From Mayamaea pseudoterrestris (lineage: Eukaryota; Bacillariophyta; Bacillariophyceae; Sellaphorales; Sellaphoraceae): DNA of 64,000 nucleotides. The notes under the pieces are model-generated. The model worked only from the letters and a program-made list of their open reading frames with translations. It was not told the DNA's origin and did not search any database. The position numbers and the translations under genes were made by a program. The stretch spans positions 62,001 through 126,000 of the forward strand of contig BROI01000005.1 in assembly GCA_027923505.1 (NCBI GenBank), read 5' to 3'. Below, piece after piece: positions 1-9,525 of the stretch (within the stretch, counting starts at the first letter, position 1; each line of letters opens with the position of its first letter).

Positions 1-1168
1 CCAAATCGTGCGCCTCCTCCAAGGTTGACTCCTTGTCGCGCTGCTGGCGGCGGCGGCGAAAGCCGGCACCTCCAACGAGCAGGCCGAGAACGAAAAGGGA
101 TCCAACCACGGCGGCAATGGCAATGGTGGATGGTGAGGCGAGACTGTTGTCACTGTTGCTATCGCTACTACTGTTGCTATTGCCTTCCGAGGATGCCGTA
201 ATGGATGACGTGCTGTTGCCATTGACGTCTCTGTCTCCGCCAATGTTTGCGCCGTCGTCGTCACGAGCATTCGCAGGTGGAGCAACTGGAATAAAAATAT
301 CATCGTCGTCGTCAGCCTGCTGACTCGGTGCCTTTGTAGCTGCGTCTGCAGTTGCGTCACTACTCGGCTTATTGGTCGGTCGCAATGGAGCTCGCGTTGG
401 TTTGCGGCTAGGTTTGCGAGTGGGATTGCGAGTAGGTTTGCGCGAAGGCTTGCTAGTCGGTTTCCTTGCTGGAGCCTTGGTAGGCTTAATCGTAGGAGCA
501 TTGGTCTCTGCCTTTGTCGGTTCATCTGTATCTAGTACAATCTGAAAAGTTGGTTCCTCCGTCTTTACATCAGTTGGTTTTGGCGTAGTTGGTGTTCGCG
601 GGGTTGGAGATGGCGTAACTGGAGCAATCGTACTTGGCGCCAGTGTTGGAAAGCGCGTCGCCGGAGCCGGAGTCACTGGCATGCCTGTCGGCGCCTCGGT
701 CGGATCCAGCGTCGCCGTTCCAAACGAAAGGCTAGCCGCATTGGGTAGTACCGCTTGCAGTTTACTCACGCATTCGGGCGTTTTAATGGTTTCATGCACG
801 CAGTTATTTGCAACGTAACTAGTTGGAACTTGGGACTGCGAAAATTCCATGGAGCCGCTGACAATGACAATGCCTTGATTGTTGTAGCAGCTTGCGTCGC
901 CCAAATGAATAGTGTTGGCATATAGATTGCACTTGTAGGGAACCGTGGCCACGAGGCACTGGAGAATGGCGGATCGAACGTTATTCGCAACATCTTCCGA
1001 GCACCAGCTGGAGGAACCATATTGATCCACAACGCCCAAGTACATTTGCGATAGTGATACTGAGCCGGCATTTTGCGCTCTTGTTCCTTGCAATCGAGTA
1101 AAAAGTAGGAGCGATAGAAGCGCTGGGAAGAAGAAGCACCTCGAGAGGAGCAGTGCGCCTTGTCTCAT
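1..1168 (-). CDS. Secreted single-pass membrane protein with Pro-Thr-Lys/Arg repeat stem (3' end outside window)
   Basis: This ORF starts at ATG 1168 and stays open to the left edge (389 residues visible), so the C-terminus is missing. Residues 1-31 look like a signal peptide (basic start, Leu/Phe-rich core). A Cys-containing ectodomain of about 100 residues follows. Next comes a long Pro/Thr stem with a tight KPT/KPS/RPT repeat, then an Asp-rich and Ser/Asn-rich linker. One membrane segment (about residues 345-367, ending in an Arg cluster) precedes a cytosolic tail that begins at the edge. PT-rich stems of this kind are common in diatom secreted and cell-wall-associated proteins; that is family knowledge, and no function is claimed. 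It is divergent from TFIIE-alpha, sharing a 393-bp upstream region. I am fairly sure of the reading frame and topology and do not recognise a named family. Confidence 0.7.
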   Translation of the reverse strand, partial: MRQGALLLSRCFFFPALLSLLLFTRLQGTRAQNAGSVSLSQMYLGVVDQYGSSSWCSEDVANNVRSAILQCLVATVPYKCNLYANTIHLGDASCYNNQGIVIVSGSMEFSQSQVPTSYVANNCVHETIKTPECVSKLQAVLPNAASLSFGTATLDPTEAPTGMPVTPAPATRFPTLAPSTIAPVTPSPTPRTPTTPKPTDVKTEEPTFQIVLDTDEPTKAETNAPTIKPTKAPARKPTSKPSRKPTRNPTRKPSRKPTRAPLRPTNKPSSDATADAATKAPSQQADDDDDIFIPVAPPANARDDDGANIGGDRDVNGNSTSSITASSEGNSNSSSDSNSDNSLASPSTIAIAAVVGSLFVLGLLVGGAGFRRRRQQRDKESTLEEAHDL

Positions 1169-1561
1169 TATTGTTCGTGTAAAATGAAAAACGAATCTTT
1201 CACAAGTTCAATAGCTTTTTCCGACAGTCTATTGTATAGTTCCTCGATCTCTTCAATATATAATGGATTGGAATATACTGGCCTCTGCTGCTGGAGCTCC
1301 GAGTGCGATATGAAGGAACGAATGCAATCGAGTGGAGCGTGTGCTTGCCATTGTCTGTTGCGCGCCGGCGCGGCGACCGCGACAAGACTCACCGGCAATC
1401 GTGAGCGACAAAGTTAGTCAGTCAAAACGTAGAGTGTGGCGAGCCAAAAGTCGCACTCGAGGACTGACAGTGAGGCGCAGCGGTACTCACAACACGAAGG
1501 TCGACGACATCCGCAGCAATTACAATCAAAATGAGACGCTTGCAGCGCTCTTGCAATCGAA
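1169..1561. promoter_or_regulatory. Shared upstream region of two divergent genes
   Basis: These 393 bp lie between the start of the PT-repeat membrane protein (minus) and TFIIE-alpha (plus). Open frames on both strands here overlap each other and show no recognisable protein. I see no clear TATA box or repeat. The divergent layout makes it the likely promoter region for both genes. Confidence 0.4.
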
Positions 1562-2995
1562 ATGGCCGACCTGACTGTTTACGCCGAAACCCTCATTTCA
1601 ACGGTTGCGAGGGCATTTTATACGGATGATGAAGTTGTACTGATTGACGTATTGATCCGTGACAAGTTCCTCCGCGACGATGACATGGCCCTGCGCTTGT
1701 CGTTGCCAGCCAAACGATTGCGAGCAACGCTACAGTTCCTACAAGATGAACATTTAGTGTATTCAGAAACAGTTGATGATCTTGCGCAAGGAGGGAGCCA
1801 GGCCACGAAATTCTATTACTTGGATTATTGTCGCGCCGTTCATTCCATTCGACTGCGCATTCATTTGCTGCGGAAGAAACTCGAGCAAGATGAACTGCGC
1901 GCTCGATCGAGCTCGTTTTACCTTTGTCCAGGTTATGACATTAAAAGATGTAACGGACGATACACGGAAGCAGAAGCGCTGCAAGTTTGTCTGGATCCAG
2001 CCACTGGTTTGTTCCTGTGTCGGGAATGCAGCATGCTCTTTCGTAACGACCCCAACGCACCACCCGTCGAGGCATACAAATTGCAGCAAGTCGACAATGC
2101 AAAGGATTTGAAGCAAGCAGTTGACAGTTTACGTCGTGTCAACGTGCAACTATCGGCCAAGTCTATTGGAAACGATCAGCTACGAGCGGGTATCTACGAT
2201 TTATTGAAAAAGGTTCGAGTCAAGGGCAAGACCATTTCCAGCAACTTGCCATCCGAAAATTTTGCATTGGGGATTGGTTCCAAGCGAATCGCTGGCACTG
2301 GGCGCACCGCCAACAACAAGGCCAAAAAGATGGAGCAGATTGGGGTAGCGGAGAGCGCCGACCAAGCGCTCAATTTTCTAGTGGGAGGCGGTGGTGGTGG
2401 TCGCAACGCGGATGACTCTGATCTCATGTTTCTGAAGAACGCCATGGGCCATGAGGTTCGATTCATGGTGGAACGGGGTGGTGGCGCGCGGGCGCAGATC
2501 CTTGCCACGCGCAAACACAAACGACGCAAGCTCATGGATGCAGCGGCTAGCCGCATTGGTATTAGTTTGCCACTACATTTAAGAATTCGCGAGGAGGAAG
2601 ATCGAAAGAGGAGAAATGAAGAAGAGAAGAGACTAGCTGACGAGAAGGAAGGACGAAAGACAGCAAACGGTGCTGCGCTAACGTTTCTCGAGGACAATAT
2701 TGGGCGCAGTATAACTGCTGATGGTGGCGCAGTAGACCACGCCTCTGTCGTCCTTGTTGACACTGGAGAATCGTTTGATGACCCTGAAGATGAACTTGAG
2801 TTTGTCTTGCTGGATGACAATGATGATCTTCGCTTGTTGACCGAGGAGAATCGTCGAAGCTCGTTTCAGACCCAATACAAGCTAGAGATGGATCGACAGG
2901 CGAGCATGCTAGACTTGAACGTCACAGGGAGCCCAAAGCGAAGCACCAGCGACGACGAAGACCTTGTTTCAGTGGTTTGGATTGACGGTGATTAG
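1562..2995 (+). CDS. GTF2E1: Transcription initiation factor TFIIE subunit alpha
   Basis: This single-exon gene encodes 477 residues (human TFIIE-alpha is about 440). TFIIE-alpha recruits TFIIH to the RNA polymerase II pre-initiation complex in the nucleus. Residues 5-75 read as the N-terminal winged helix, including a conserved stretch around the motif LPAKRLRATLQFLQDE. Residues 118-163 are the zinc-ribbon region, with Cys122, Cys130, Cys153 and Cys156 around the typical LDPATGLFLC core. The first Cys pair is spaced C-x7-C rather than the usual C-x2-C, which is odd. A charged coiled stretch and an acidic C-terminal tail follow, as in other TFIIE-alpha proteins. The ATG at 1562 is used because the winged helix begins directly after it. 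Confidence 0.85.
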   Translation: MADLTVYAETLISTVARAFYTDDEVVLIDVLIRDKFLRDDDMALRLSLPAKRLRATLQFLQDEHLVYSETVDDLAQGGSQATKFYYLDYCRAVHSIRLRIHLLRKKLEQDELRARSSSFYLCPGYDIKRCNGRYTEAEALQVCLDPATGLFLCRECSMLFRNDPNAPPVEAYKLQQVDNAKDLKQAVDSLRRVNVQLSAKSIGNDQLRAGIYDLLKKVRVKGKTISSNLPSENFALGIGSKRIAGTGRTANNKAKKMEQIGVAESADQALNFLVGGGGGGRNADDSDLMFLKNAMGHEVRFMVERGGGARAQILATRKHKRRKLMDAAASRIGISLPLHLRIREEEDRKRRNEEEKRLADEKEGRKTANGAALTFLEDNIGRSITADGGAVDHASVVLVDTGESFDDPEDELEFVLLDDNDDLRLLTEENRRSSFQTQYKLEMDRQASMLDLNVTGSPKRSTSDDEDLVSVVWIDGD

Positions 2996-3269
2996 TAATA
3001 AATGCACGTGTACATAAATTGATTGATCTCGTTGAATAGGCAAACATCAAATTTTATTAGTGCATTTTTAAGCTCACCTCGCAACTTTTGTTTTGGGCGA
3101 TTGGTACCGGTATGCTACACAAAAAAATAATGACATCGTCGGCCTCCTTTGCTACGTAGACGTAGCAATCCATGTGAGTACGCTGGGCTCAACCGTCATT
3201 GTAGATATTGCCGCCGTCATAGAATGATGCGCGTCGCTTCTGCACGAAGAACTATATATGGGTGCCTTG

Positions 3270-4391
3270 TCAGGATCTGTCATCACACTTGACCGGACTG
3301 TCGATACTCCAGCCATGCGGCAAGTAGTCGGGTGTCATGGTTTCTACAAAGTGAAGTCGCCAATCCTTGATAAAAGCCGACAAAACTTCGTCAGTGTTTG
3401 GCTGCGCCAGCAATGATTCCATGATTCGCTGCGCCCCTGTCTTGCAGTCGCGGTTTAGTGCGTGGTCATTTAACTGACTAATCTCTTGCAACTGCGCGTC
3501 TGTCATTGTAGAGCTCCATGTAATCCTGTCGTCCAACTTTTTAGCATAGTCTAGCATTATTCGTTCCAGTTCCTGCACTCGCTCGTCTGGCAGCTTATCG
3601 CGTCGCTGCAGTAGCGTTTTGGCGGCAGTCTTGACGCGGCGCAGGTCAGAGTCCACTATGAACTTTTTCGGTGGCGACACGGTACCAAGTAGTTCCTGGT
3701 CCAGCATTCGTACGCGTTCATTTGCCCTTTGCGCCGCTGGAACATGACAAGTCTCGGCGCAAACGACGACAATGTCGTGCGGAAGATGAGTTTTGTATTG
3801 GGCGGGAAGGAGCGATCGCAAGCAGTAAGGAACAATGGAGTGACGCATATAGTAGGCGCTGGGGTCGTTTCTTCCGCAAATGACACATCGATTCTGTTTC
3901 AAGTGAATCTGGGTTTCGTCGTTTTTTGGTTTATTTACATTTAATGCCGCACCAGCAGCAGAGGAAGATGACCCACGCGGTGCAAACAGCAGACGCAAGG
4001 AGGCAGGCTCGACGGAAGATTCATCAGGAACATTCTCCCAAGTAGCAAGGTTCCTAGCAATGTACCAATTGGCCTTTTTCATAGAAACTGAGCATAATAC
4101 GGTTCCATTTGGTTCCTTCATGAGTATATTGTCGTACAAGGGTTTCTTCATCGCTAGTTTTGGCATCATTTTTTGCCATCGCCTTTCCTTGTATAGGTCT
4201 CGTTCCAAATGCGTTGGAAGAAGTGTCTTGTCAATGATCTTTTTTTGCGATTCAGAGACTCGATTTGTTTGTCGTGAATTCTCCTTGTTGCGCCTCTTCC
4301 TGTAGGCATCAAGAACAATGGCAGCAAAAAGAATGCCGGCGGAAATGGCAGCAAGACCGTAAATTCTCGATTGCGACGCTGCTAGAGCCAT
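3270..4391 (-). CDS. EXD2 C-terminal-domain protein with membrane anchor, lacking the exonuclease domain
   Basis: The protein has 373 residues from ATG 4391; the frame is open further upstream but has no earlier ATG. An N-terminal hydrophobic anchor (about residues 8-28) is followed by a basic linker. From about residue 75 onward it follows the C-terminal part of human EXD2: the PLYDN block, an HNH-like metal-binding block with CVICGRNDP, HSIVPYCLR, HDIVVVCAETCH, and the end block WRLHFVETMTPDYLPHGWS. The catalytic 3'-5' exonuclease (DEDDy) domain that precedes this region in EXD2 is absent. EXD2 is anchored in the mitochondrial outer membrane in animals, and the N-terminal anchor here suggests a similar location. 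That inference and the role are uncertain. It is divergent from the gene at 4883. Confidence 0.7.
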   Translation of the reverse strand: MALAASQSRIYGLAAISAGILFAAIVLDAYRKRRNKENSRQTNRVSESQKKIIDKTLLPTHLERDLYKERRWQKMMPKLAMKKPLYDNILMKEPNGTVLCSVSMKKANWYIARNLATWENVPDESSVEPASLRLLFAPRGSSSSAAGAALNVNKPKNDETQIHLKQNRCVICGRNDPSAYYMRHSIVPYCLRSLLPAQYKTHLPHDIVVVCAETCHVPAAQRANERVRMLDQELLGTVSPPKKFIVDSDLRRVKTAAKTLLQRRDKLPDERVQELERIMLDYAKKLDDRITWSSTMTDAQLQEISQLNDHALNRDCKTGAQRIMESLLAQPNTDEVLSAFIKDWRLHFVETMTPDYLPHGWSIDSPVKCDDRS

Positions 4392-4882
4392 TTTTAGCCC
4401 AGTTTCCTTCCAAAATTCCAGTGTACAGACTCGATTAGACACATATGAATGCGTATAACATGTCAGACTTTCGACCTATCGTAGCATAGCGTAAATCCTG
4501 CGAACCGGCGCCATCATCATGATGTCGTGCTGTAGCTTTGAACTGAAATGGAAGGTCCGCGTTGATGGTCGACAAATTTGTGAGCAGTCCGCCCGGCTTG
4601 ATCATGGACGGGACCCACGTCACGGAGCATGTCTTCACTCTGTGATAGTGTGTACAAATATGAAATTCAGACGCGTGCCGGGCATCGTGAACCGTTCAAC
4701 GAATGTGTCGGTTGAAATTTGAAACACCACATTCGGATTTTCTTCCATGGCCTTACTGCATGATCCCACGAGCGCTATTGCACCTCTTTCGTCCTTAAAG
4801 TCAAGTCTCATCAAGTTTAACGCTAATTATCATCCAGGTGTTGTGTGTGTGAATCCATTCTAGTTTGAGAATCAGGGGAAGA
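4392..4882. promoter_or_regulatory. Shared upstream region of two divergent genes
   Basis: These 491 bp lie between the EXD2-like gene (minus) and the type I membrane protein gene (plus). Short frames on both strands have no recognisable content. I see no repeats or RNA gene here. Confidence 0.35.
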
Positions 4883-6274
4883 ATGATCAAACGAAGGACA
4901 GTGCACATGCATCTGCTGATAATTGTTCTGTTGAAGCTGATAGCATCATGCCGCGCCGATTCCAGCTCGATAAGGAAGGGTGCGACGCTCCAAAGGCGCC
5001 TGGACGGTGATACTTACGAAGGTGGTGCTACTCGCATTTTGATACAACCATTTTCAGTCGTATTAGCTGGGGCGTCAAAAGCTTTTACATCATCCGATTT
5101 GAATGCGCTTTACAAGACCATGGACCAAGTGGTATATGACTACGTGCTCCAGACGAAAACAGTCGACAATGTCTCGTATCTGCTATTGGGAGACATTAGT
5201 TCATCCAAGCCTAAGGAGGGATCAATTGACTTGCATTTAAACACTGGAGTGCTCAAAATGGACGCGTCATCTAGTAACACGCCAGATGAAGCGACACTCA
5301 ATGCCTGGATTGCCGAAGCAATAAACAAAAACTTTGTTAAAGCACTCCAAGATACACCGTACCCGTACTTGACGGAAGCAAAATATGCGGTTGTTGATCC
5401 CCCGGTGAGCGACGAAGAAGGAGCATCGACTGACGATAAAGTTGGCACGGATGACCGGGAGGCAAGCGGCATTATCGACGAACCTGCTTCCACAGTCACT
5501 ACGAAGAGCCCGTCTGGTGTCATTGTTGGAGCCTGCGTTGGTGCAGCAACAGTTGTTGGCTTACTTGCCATGCTACTGGTAAAGCGCGACAAGCGGTCCA
5601 CTGGCTACATTGAGCAGCAAAACAGCAAGGACGAAACTGCCTTTCCTGATGCGGCACCGCGGGATATGCAGGATATTTTCGTGGCAACAGGTAGAAATGA
5701 CGATAAGCGGTCTCCGTCGGGTCTGACCCTAGCGCTGTCGCAGATACATCAGAGCCTTGTATCAAATTCATCAGGGCTTTCCTCATCGACTTCCTCCACA
5801 GATCATTCTGACCCCACTCCGGCCATACAGATCGTAAGTGGTAAGCCAGGTATTCTTGGCGCTGCTCCCATGATACTCGATGACGGCAGGAGCTTGGATG
5901 GGAACGAGAGTGACTTTACCGTCAACACGGAAGCGGGTGACTCGACCGCGGTCAAGAGCTTGCCGACGCAGAAGTTGCATCGTCCGACCGACATCGTCGC
6001 ATCTGTTGAAAGAGAGTCGTTTGAGCGAGATCGGCAAGTATGCATTCGAAAGGACATGATGACGTCTACATGGTCTGGCAATACGCAACATCCTCCACCA
6101 CCACAGAATGAAAGCGTGCTTGAGCCATCACATCTCACGGCATCGCAGGCGCGCCAGGAACAAAGGCCAAGGGATGAAATGCTAGTCATTGAGCATGGGG
6201 GTCATGACGGTAGTAGCAAGCCAAATCCTGCGTCTCAAGTGTCTCGAATGGCGAGGTTCGGCGACGCCGTGTAA
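4883..6274 (+). CDS. Type I membrane protein with signal peptide, unrecognised
   Basis: The protein has 463 residues. The frame is open from 4865, but the first ATG is at 4883. Residues 1-25 form a signal peptide (basic start, LLIIVLLKLIA core). An extracellular domain of about 180 residues follows, which contains regular beta-like hydrophobic stretches and an acidic Thr/Ser linker. One membrane segment lies at about residues 212-233 (GVIVGACVGAATVVGLLAML) and stops at a Lys/Arg cluster. The remaining 230 residues are a low-complexity, Ser/Asp/Pro-rich cytosolic tail. The architecture resembles the protein at the left edge of the window, but I see no sequence match between them. No function is proposed. 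Confidence 0.7.
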   Translation: MIKRRTVHMHLLIIVLLKLIASCRADSSSIRKGATLQRRLDGDTYEGGATRILIQPFSVVLAGASKAFTSSDLNALYKTMDQVVYDYVLQTKTVDNVSYLLLGDISSSKPKEGSIDLHLNTGVLKMDASSSNTPDEATLNAWIAEAINKNFVKALQDTPYPYLTEAKYAVVDPPVSDEEGASTDDKVGTDDREASGIIDEPASTVTTKSPSGVIVGACVGAATVVGLLAMLLVKRDKRSTGYIEQQNSKDETAFPDAAPRDMQDIFVATGRNDDKRSPSGLTLALSQIHQSLVSNSSGLSSSTSSTDHSDPTPAIQIVSGKPGILGAAPMILDDGRSLDGNESDFTVNTEAGDSTAVKSLPTQKLHRPTDIVASVERESFERDRQVCIRKDMMTSTWSGNTQHPPPPQNESVLEPSHLTASQARQEQRPRDEMLVIEHGGHDGSSKPNPASQVSRMARFGDAV

Positions 6275-6337
6275 TACTATATTCATAAATTTGTTGGAAA
6301 ATTATTTTGCATGGTGTGCAGCAAACTAGAAGGATTA

Positions 6338-8485
6338 TTAGCTTCGGTCAGTTTCCATTTGCAAAGTCCAGTCATCGTCACCGTCATCTGCATTTGGAAA
6401 TTCGGGAGGAATGCGCGTACCTGTTCGGTTGTTGTCGTTATCCACAAACGTGCTTGACAGGTTTTCGGTGCGAGGAGTCTCGTGAATGTCGCGGGTGTTG
6501 ATATTGTTACTACTGATATTGCTATTATCGTCATCCACATGCATGCTCACTTCCATAATGGCTTGCAAGGCGCTTGTCTCGACTGCATCATTGAGACTGT
6601 TGCTCGATTCTAACGAACCAAGGTCTTCGCCAAAACCAGCGGCGTCCGTGGGCCGGTTCAATTGCTGTTCACTAAAATTGAAATTATCTTCATTGTGTAT
6701 TGAGCTTACTGTGGATCGCAGCGATGTGGAAGATAGAGGTCGTCGGTGCATCACCACTTCACCGTTCATGAAGAAGAGATATGATTCGTCGCGATCGTCC
6801 TCGTCCGTGCTTCCGTGATGAAACACCACAGACGAGCCGGCTTGACGGCTTCCAGACGACGTCTGACTGCCTTGCCGCACAATCGTGTACTGGTGCTGCT
6901 GAACGACGCGAGGAGATAGGGAAATCTGCGGGCCTGGCAACCTCGTCAAACCTGCCGATTGTTGCGGCCCATGTTGATGCAGGTGATGTCCATTTCCATT
7001 CTCGTTGCTGTTATTCCCCATGCGAGGGTTGCTGAGTGAGACTTGTCCATGCGCGACAGCCGGCAATTCATAGCGACAAAAGAAGAATAGCATGGAATGA
7101 GCCATGAACAAGACGGTCGATGTCAAGGCCGTGTATGAAAATCCGAACGGAAAGGAAAAGAGGTAGTAATGAAAGAGCGAAAAGAGGAGGAAGAATATGC
7201 GAGGAAAGTAATGCATGCCTTGGGCAGAGCGTAGACTGAAGAGGTGAATGCGAGTATGAGGCAATGATGATTCACGAGCAAAACAAAACAACCCATTCTA
7301 TGCGTACCTAATGACAGAAAAAACTTCACAAAGCCACACCAAACTCAGCACCATAAAGGCCAAGAACTTGTCCCCGTGATAAAATTCGGTCAGGAAAAAG
7401 CAGAGGCCAATCATTTGCGGAACAAACACCAAGTTTTGCAGCAAATGCGTCGTCACCAATGTCCACACCGATTGTCGCAGTCGAACCTGCGCCTGCAGCG
7501 AGTGGGTAAAGTCAAGCATGCGCTCCTGCGTTTCGCGGAGCGTAAAGGAAATGAGCGTTGTAGTTGTAAAAAAGAGAAAGCTCGTTTTGATGACAACGGC
7601 AAGTTTGGATAAAAAGGGTTGGTGCCATAAGAATGGCGGTGATGCGAATGGATACGTCTGATGTGATCGGCGGCTCGAGTAAAGTGATCTTTTTGTATTG
7701 TAGAAGTTGTAGTCCGAGTAGTAGTGATAGTATTGACCCGTCGTGGCGAATTGAAACTGCTGCTCCAAATCAGTAATTGTGTCGGTGCGTGGATTGTAAA
7801 CAAAGAATGGTTGCTGATTTTGATCGCTATTCATTAGCCCAATGATCCAGTTCATTGCGACTGTCTCTGGACTTGTAAGCCTGTGAACAATTTTTTGCAG
7901 AAAGGGCTCTCCAAAGCACCGAACGTCGCGTTTTGCAACAACTACATGCTGGACTGTCAAATTTCGGTCACGACAAACGTCTGGAGTCAGCAACAGGTAG
8001 CCTTTGGTAAATGAATAAGAAAAGATGCTTCGCGTCATATTTTGTGCAAATTGCTTTGGAATATTGCAAGTTTCGTTCATTGCAGTAACATTATCCTCTT
8101 GCTTTTGTTGCTTGGAAACAAAGGATGCTTGCTGCGTTGCTGTGTCATCGTCGTCGTCCAGAACGCTGATATGCGTCACATCCACGCCATTTCTTGCAAA
8201 TTCAGGTATAGAAGTCAGACAAGTAGACGGTATTTTGTATTTCATATACGATTTGACAGAGTTTATATGACTTCGTGATCCATTTTCGCCTCGATGGACA
8301 AAGGATAGATGCGCCAGAAGCAGCATGCCAAAGCAGCAGACGGCCAAGACGAGCAAAACATGCTCCAAAATGCTTCGAGTCCGAGCACTTAATTTTCGGA
8401 GTGTCTGTGTACATAGCTGATGATGCAAGTTGAACAAGACTCGCTCCATGGCGGATGGGTGCGCTAAACTCGGCGACGACACCAT
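6338..8485 (-). CDS. TMEM259: Membralin (TMEM259-like), two exons
   Basis: Exon 1 is 8485-7308 and exon 2 is 7235-6338. The 72-bp intron has a GTACGC donor and a CTTCAG acceptor, and the joined product is 691 residues. An N-terminal membrane segment (LLVLAVCCFGMLLLAHLSFV) precedes a lumenal domain with several Asn-X-Ser/Thr sites. A block of membrane helices follows. The junction reads EVFSVISLRSAQGMHYFPRI, followed by FHYYLFSFPFGFSYTAL and HSMLFFFCRYELPAV, which matches the membralin signature ending in HHYELPA. Membralin is an ER membrane protein linked to ER-associated degradation in animals. The last 220 residues are a low-complexity cytosolic tail rich in Asn, Asp and Ser. The start is 136 bp from the divergent uS9m gene. 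Confidence 0.85.
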
Positions 8486-8621
8486 GGTGATTTTGTGTTG
8501 CGTTTTGCGTTTGCGCGAAATTTTTTAGCGTCGGACTGGTATTGAATGGGTACCGGTGCGATTTTAGTCTTACCGCGAATGGCTGAACACGACAACCTGC
8601 GCCTCACAAATTTCCGTCACC

Positions 8622-9467
8622 ATGGCGTCCTCCTTGATGTCTCGACGGCTGGTTGCGAAAGCACCATTCGCCCAACCGATTGCGAGAAAATGCCTGCAAT
8701 CTGAAGTTGTAAACTATCAATTAAATCATTCACCATTAGCTCGTTCATTTTCGAGTCGACCGCCTCCGCCTCGCCTCCGATTTCCTCCCGGCTTTGACTC
8801 GATCGCGCAGCGCGCCGTCCGGGGCGACCAGGATAACGTTCGACCACACGTTGTGACGCTATTTCCCGGCGACTTTTCGGATGATTCTGATTCCATCTTT
8901 GACACGGAGGAAGCCTATGGCGGTGAACGAAAGAATGCTGCTTCTGCAGCTGACGACGACGACAAGACTGCCAAAATTATGGAGGAACTAAAATTTTTGG
9001 AGCAGCAAGCCGCTGCCAAAAAGCAACGATGGCTCGACAACAATGAGCCTCCCGTTCGCGTTTCGGAGATTGACGAGCGAGGTCGCGCCTACGGACGCGG
9101 CGGTCGCAAGACGGCGTCGGCGCGTGTTTGGATCCAACCGGGATTCGGACAAGTCTTGGTGAACAAACGACCGTTCGTCGAGTACTTTGCAAGACAATCG
9201 GACCGTGACTTGATATTGGAACCCTTAGTGGTGACGGAGACCTGCGGCAAGTTTGATGTGACCATCATGGTGCAGAGTGGCGGCCTCACTGGACAGGCTG
9301 GTGCGGCCCGACACGGAGTGGCGAACGCCTTGAACCACTACAATCCCGATTTGTATCGGTATCCGCTCAAGCGCATGGGCTTTTTGACGCGCGATGCGCG
9401 CATGGTGGAGCGAAAAGTTGTGGGACGCGTCAAGGCGAGAAAGTCGCCGCAGTGGGTGCGTCGTTGA
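8622..9467 (+). CDS. MRPS9: Mitochondrial small-subunit ribosomal protein uS9m
   Basis: This single-exon gene encodes 281 residues. The C-terminal 130 residues are a textbook uS9 domain: YGRGGRKTASARVWIQPG, then the GLTGQAGAARHGVANAL block, and the basic end VGRVKARKSPQWVRR whose Arg tail reaches the P-site tRNA in ribosomes. The first 55 residues are basic and Ser/Ala-rich with LARSFSS, which fits a mitochondrial targeting peptide; bacterial and plastid uS9 are much shorter. A 100-residue acidic linker lies between. It shares a 136-bp upstream region with membralin. COQ3 lies convergently 58 bp downstream. Confidence 0.88.
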   Translation: MASSLMSRRLVAKAPFAQPIARKCLQSEVVNYQLNHSPLARSFSSRPPPPRLRFPPGFDSIAQRAVRGDQDNVRPHVVTLFPGDFSDDSDSIFDTEEAYGGERKNAASAADDDDKTAKIMEELKFLEQQAAAKKQRWLDNNEPPVRVSEIDERGRAYGRGGRKTASARVWIQPGFGQVLVNKRPFVEYFARQSDRDLILEPLVVTETCGKFDVTIMVQSGGLTGQAGAARHGVANALNHYNPDLYRYPLKRMGFLTRDARMVERKVVGRVKARKSPQWVRR

Positions 9468-9525
9468 GTGCAACGAGGTTTGGCTACTGTTTACGTAAAC
9501 ATGGATCATTACGCATATAATATAT

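Noticed and set aside
2194-2820. 208-residue open frame antisense to TFIIE-alpha
   Set aside because: It is a Ser-rich shadow of the conserved coding strand and has no recognisable domain.
5140-6189. Several antisense frames within the type I membrane protein gene
   Set aside because: They follow the codon pattern of the plus-strand gene, which has a signal peptide and membrane segment.
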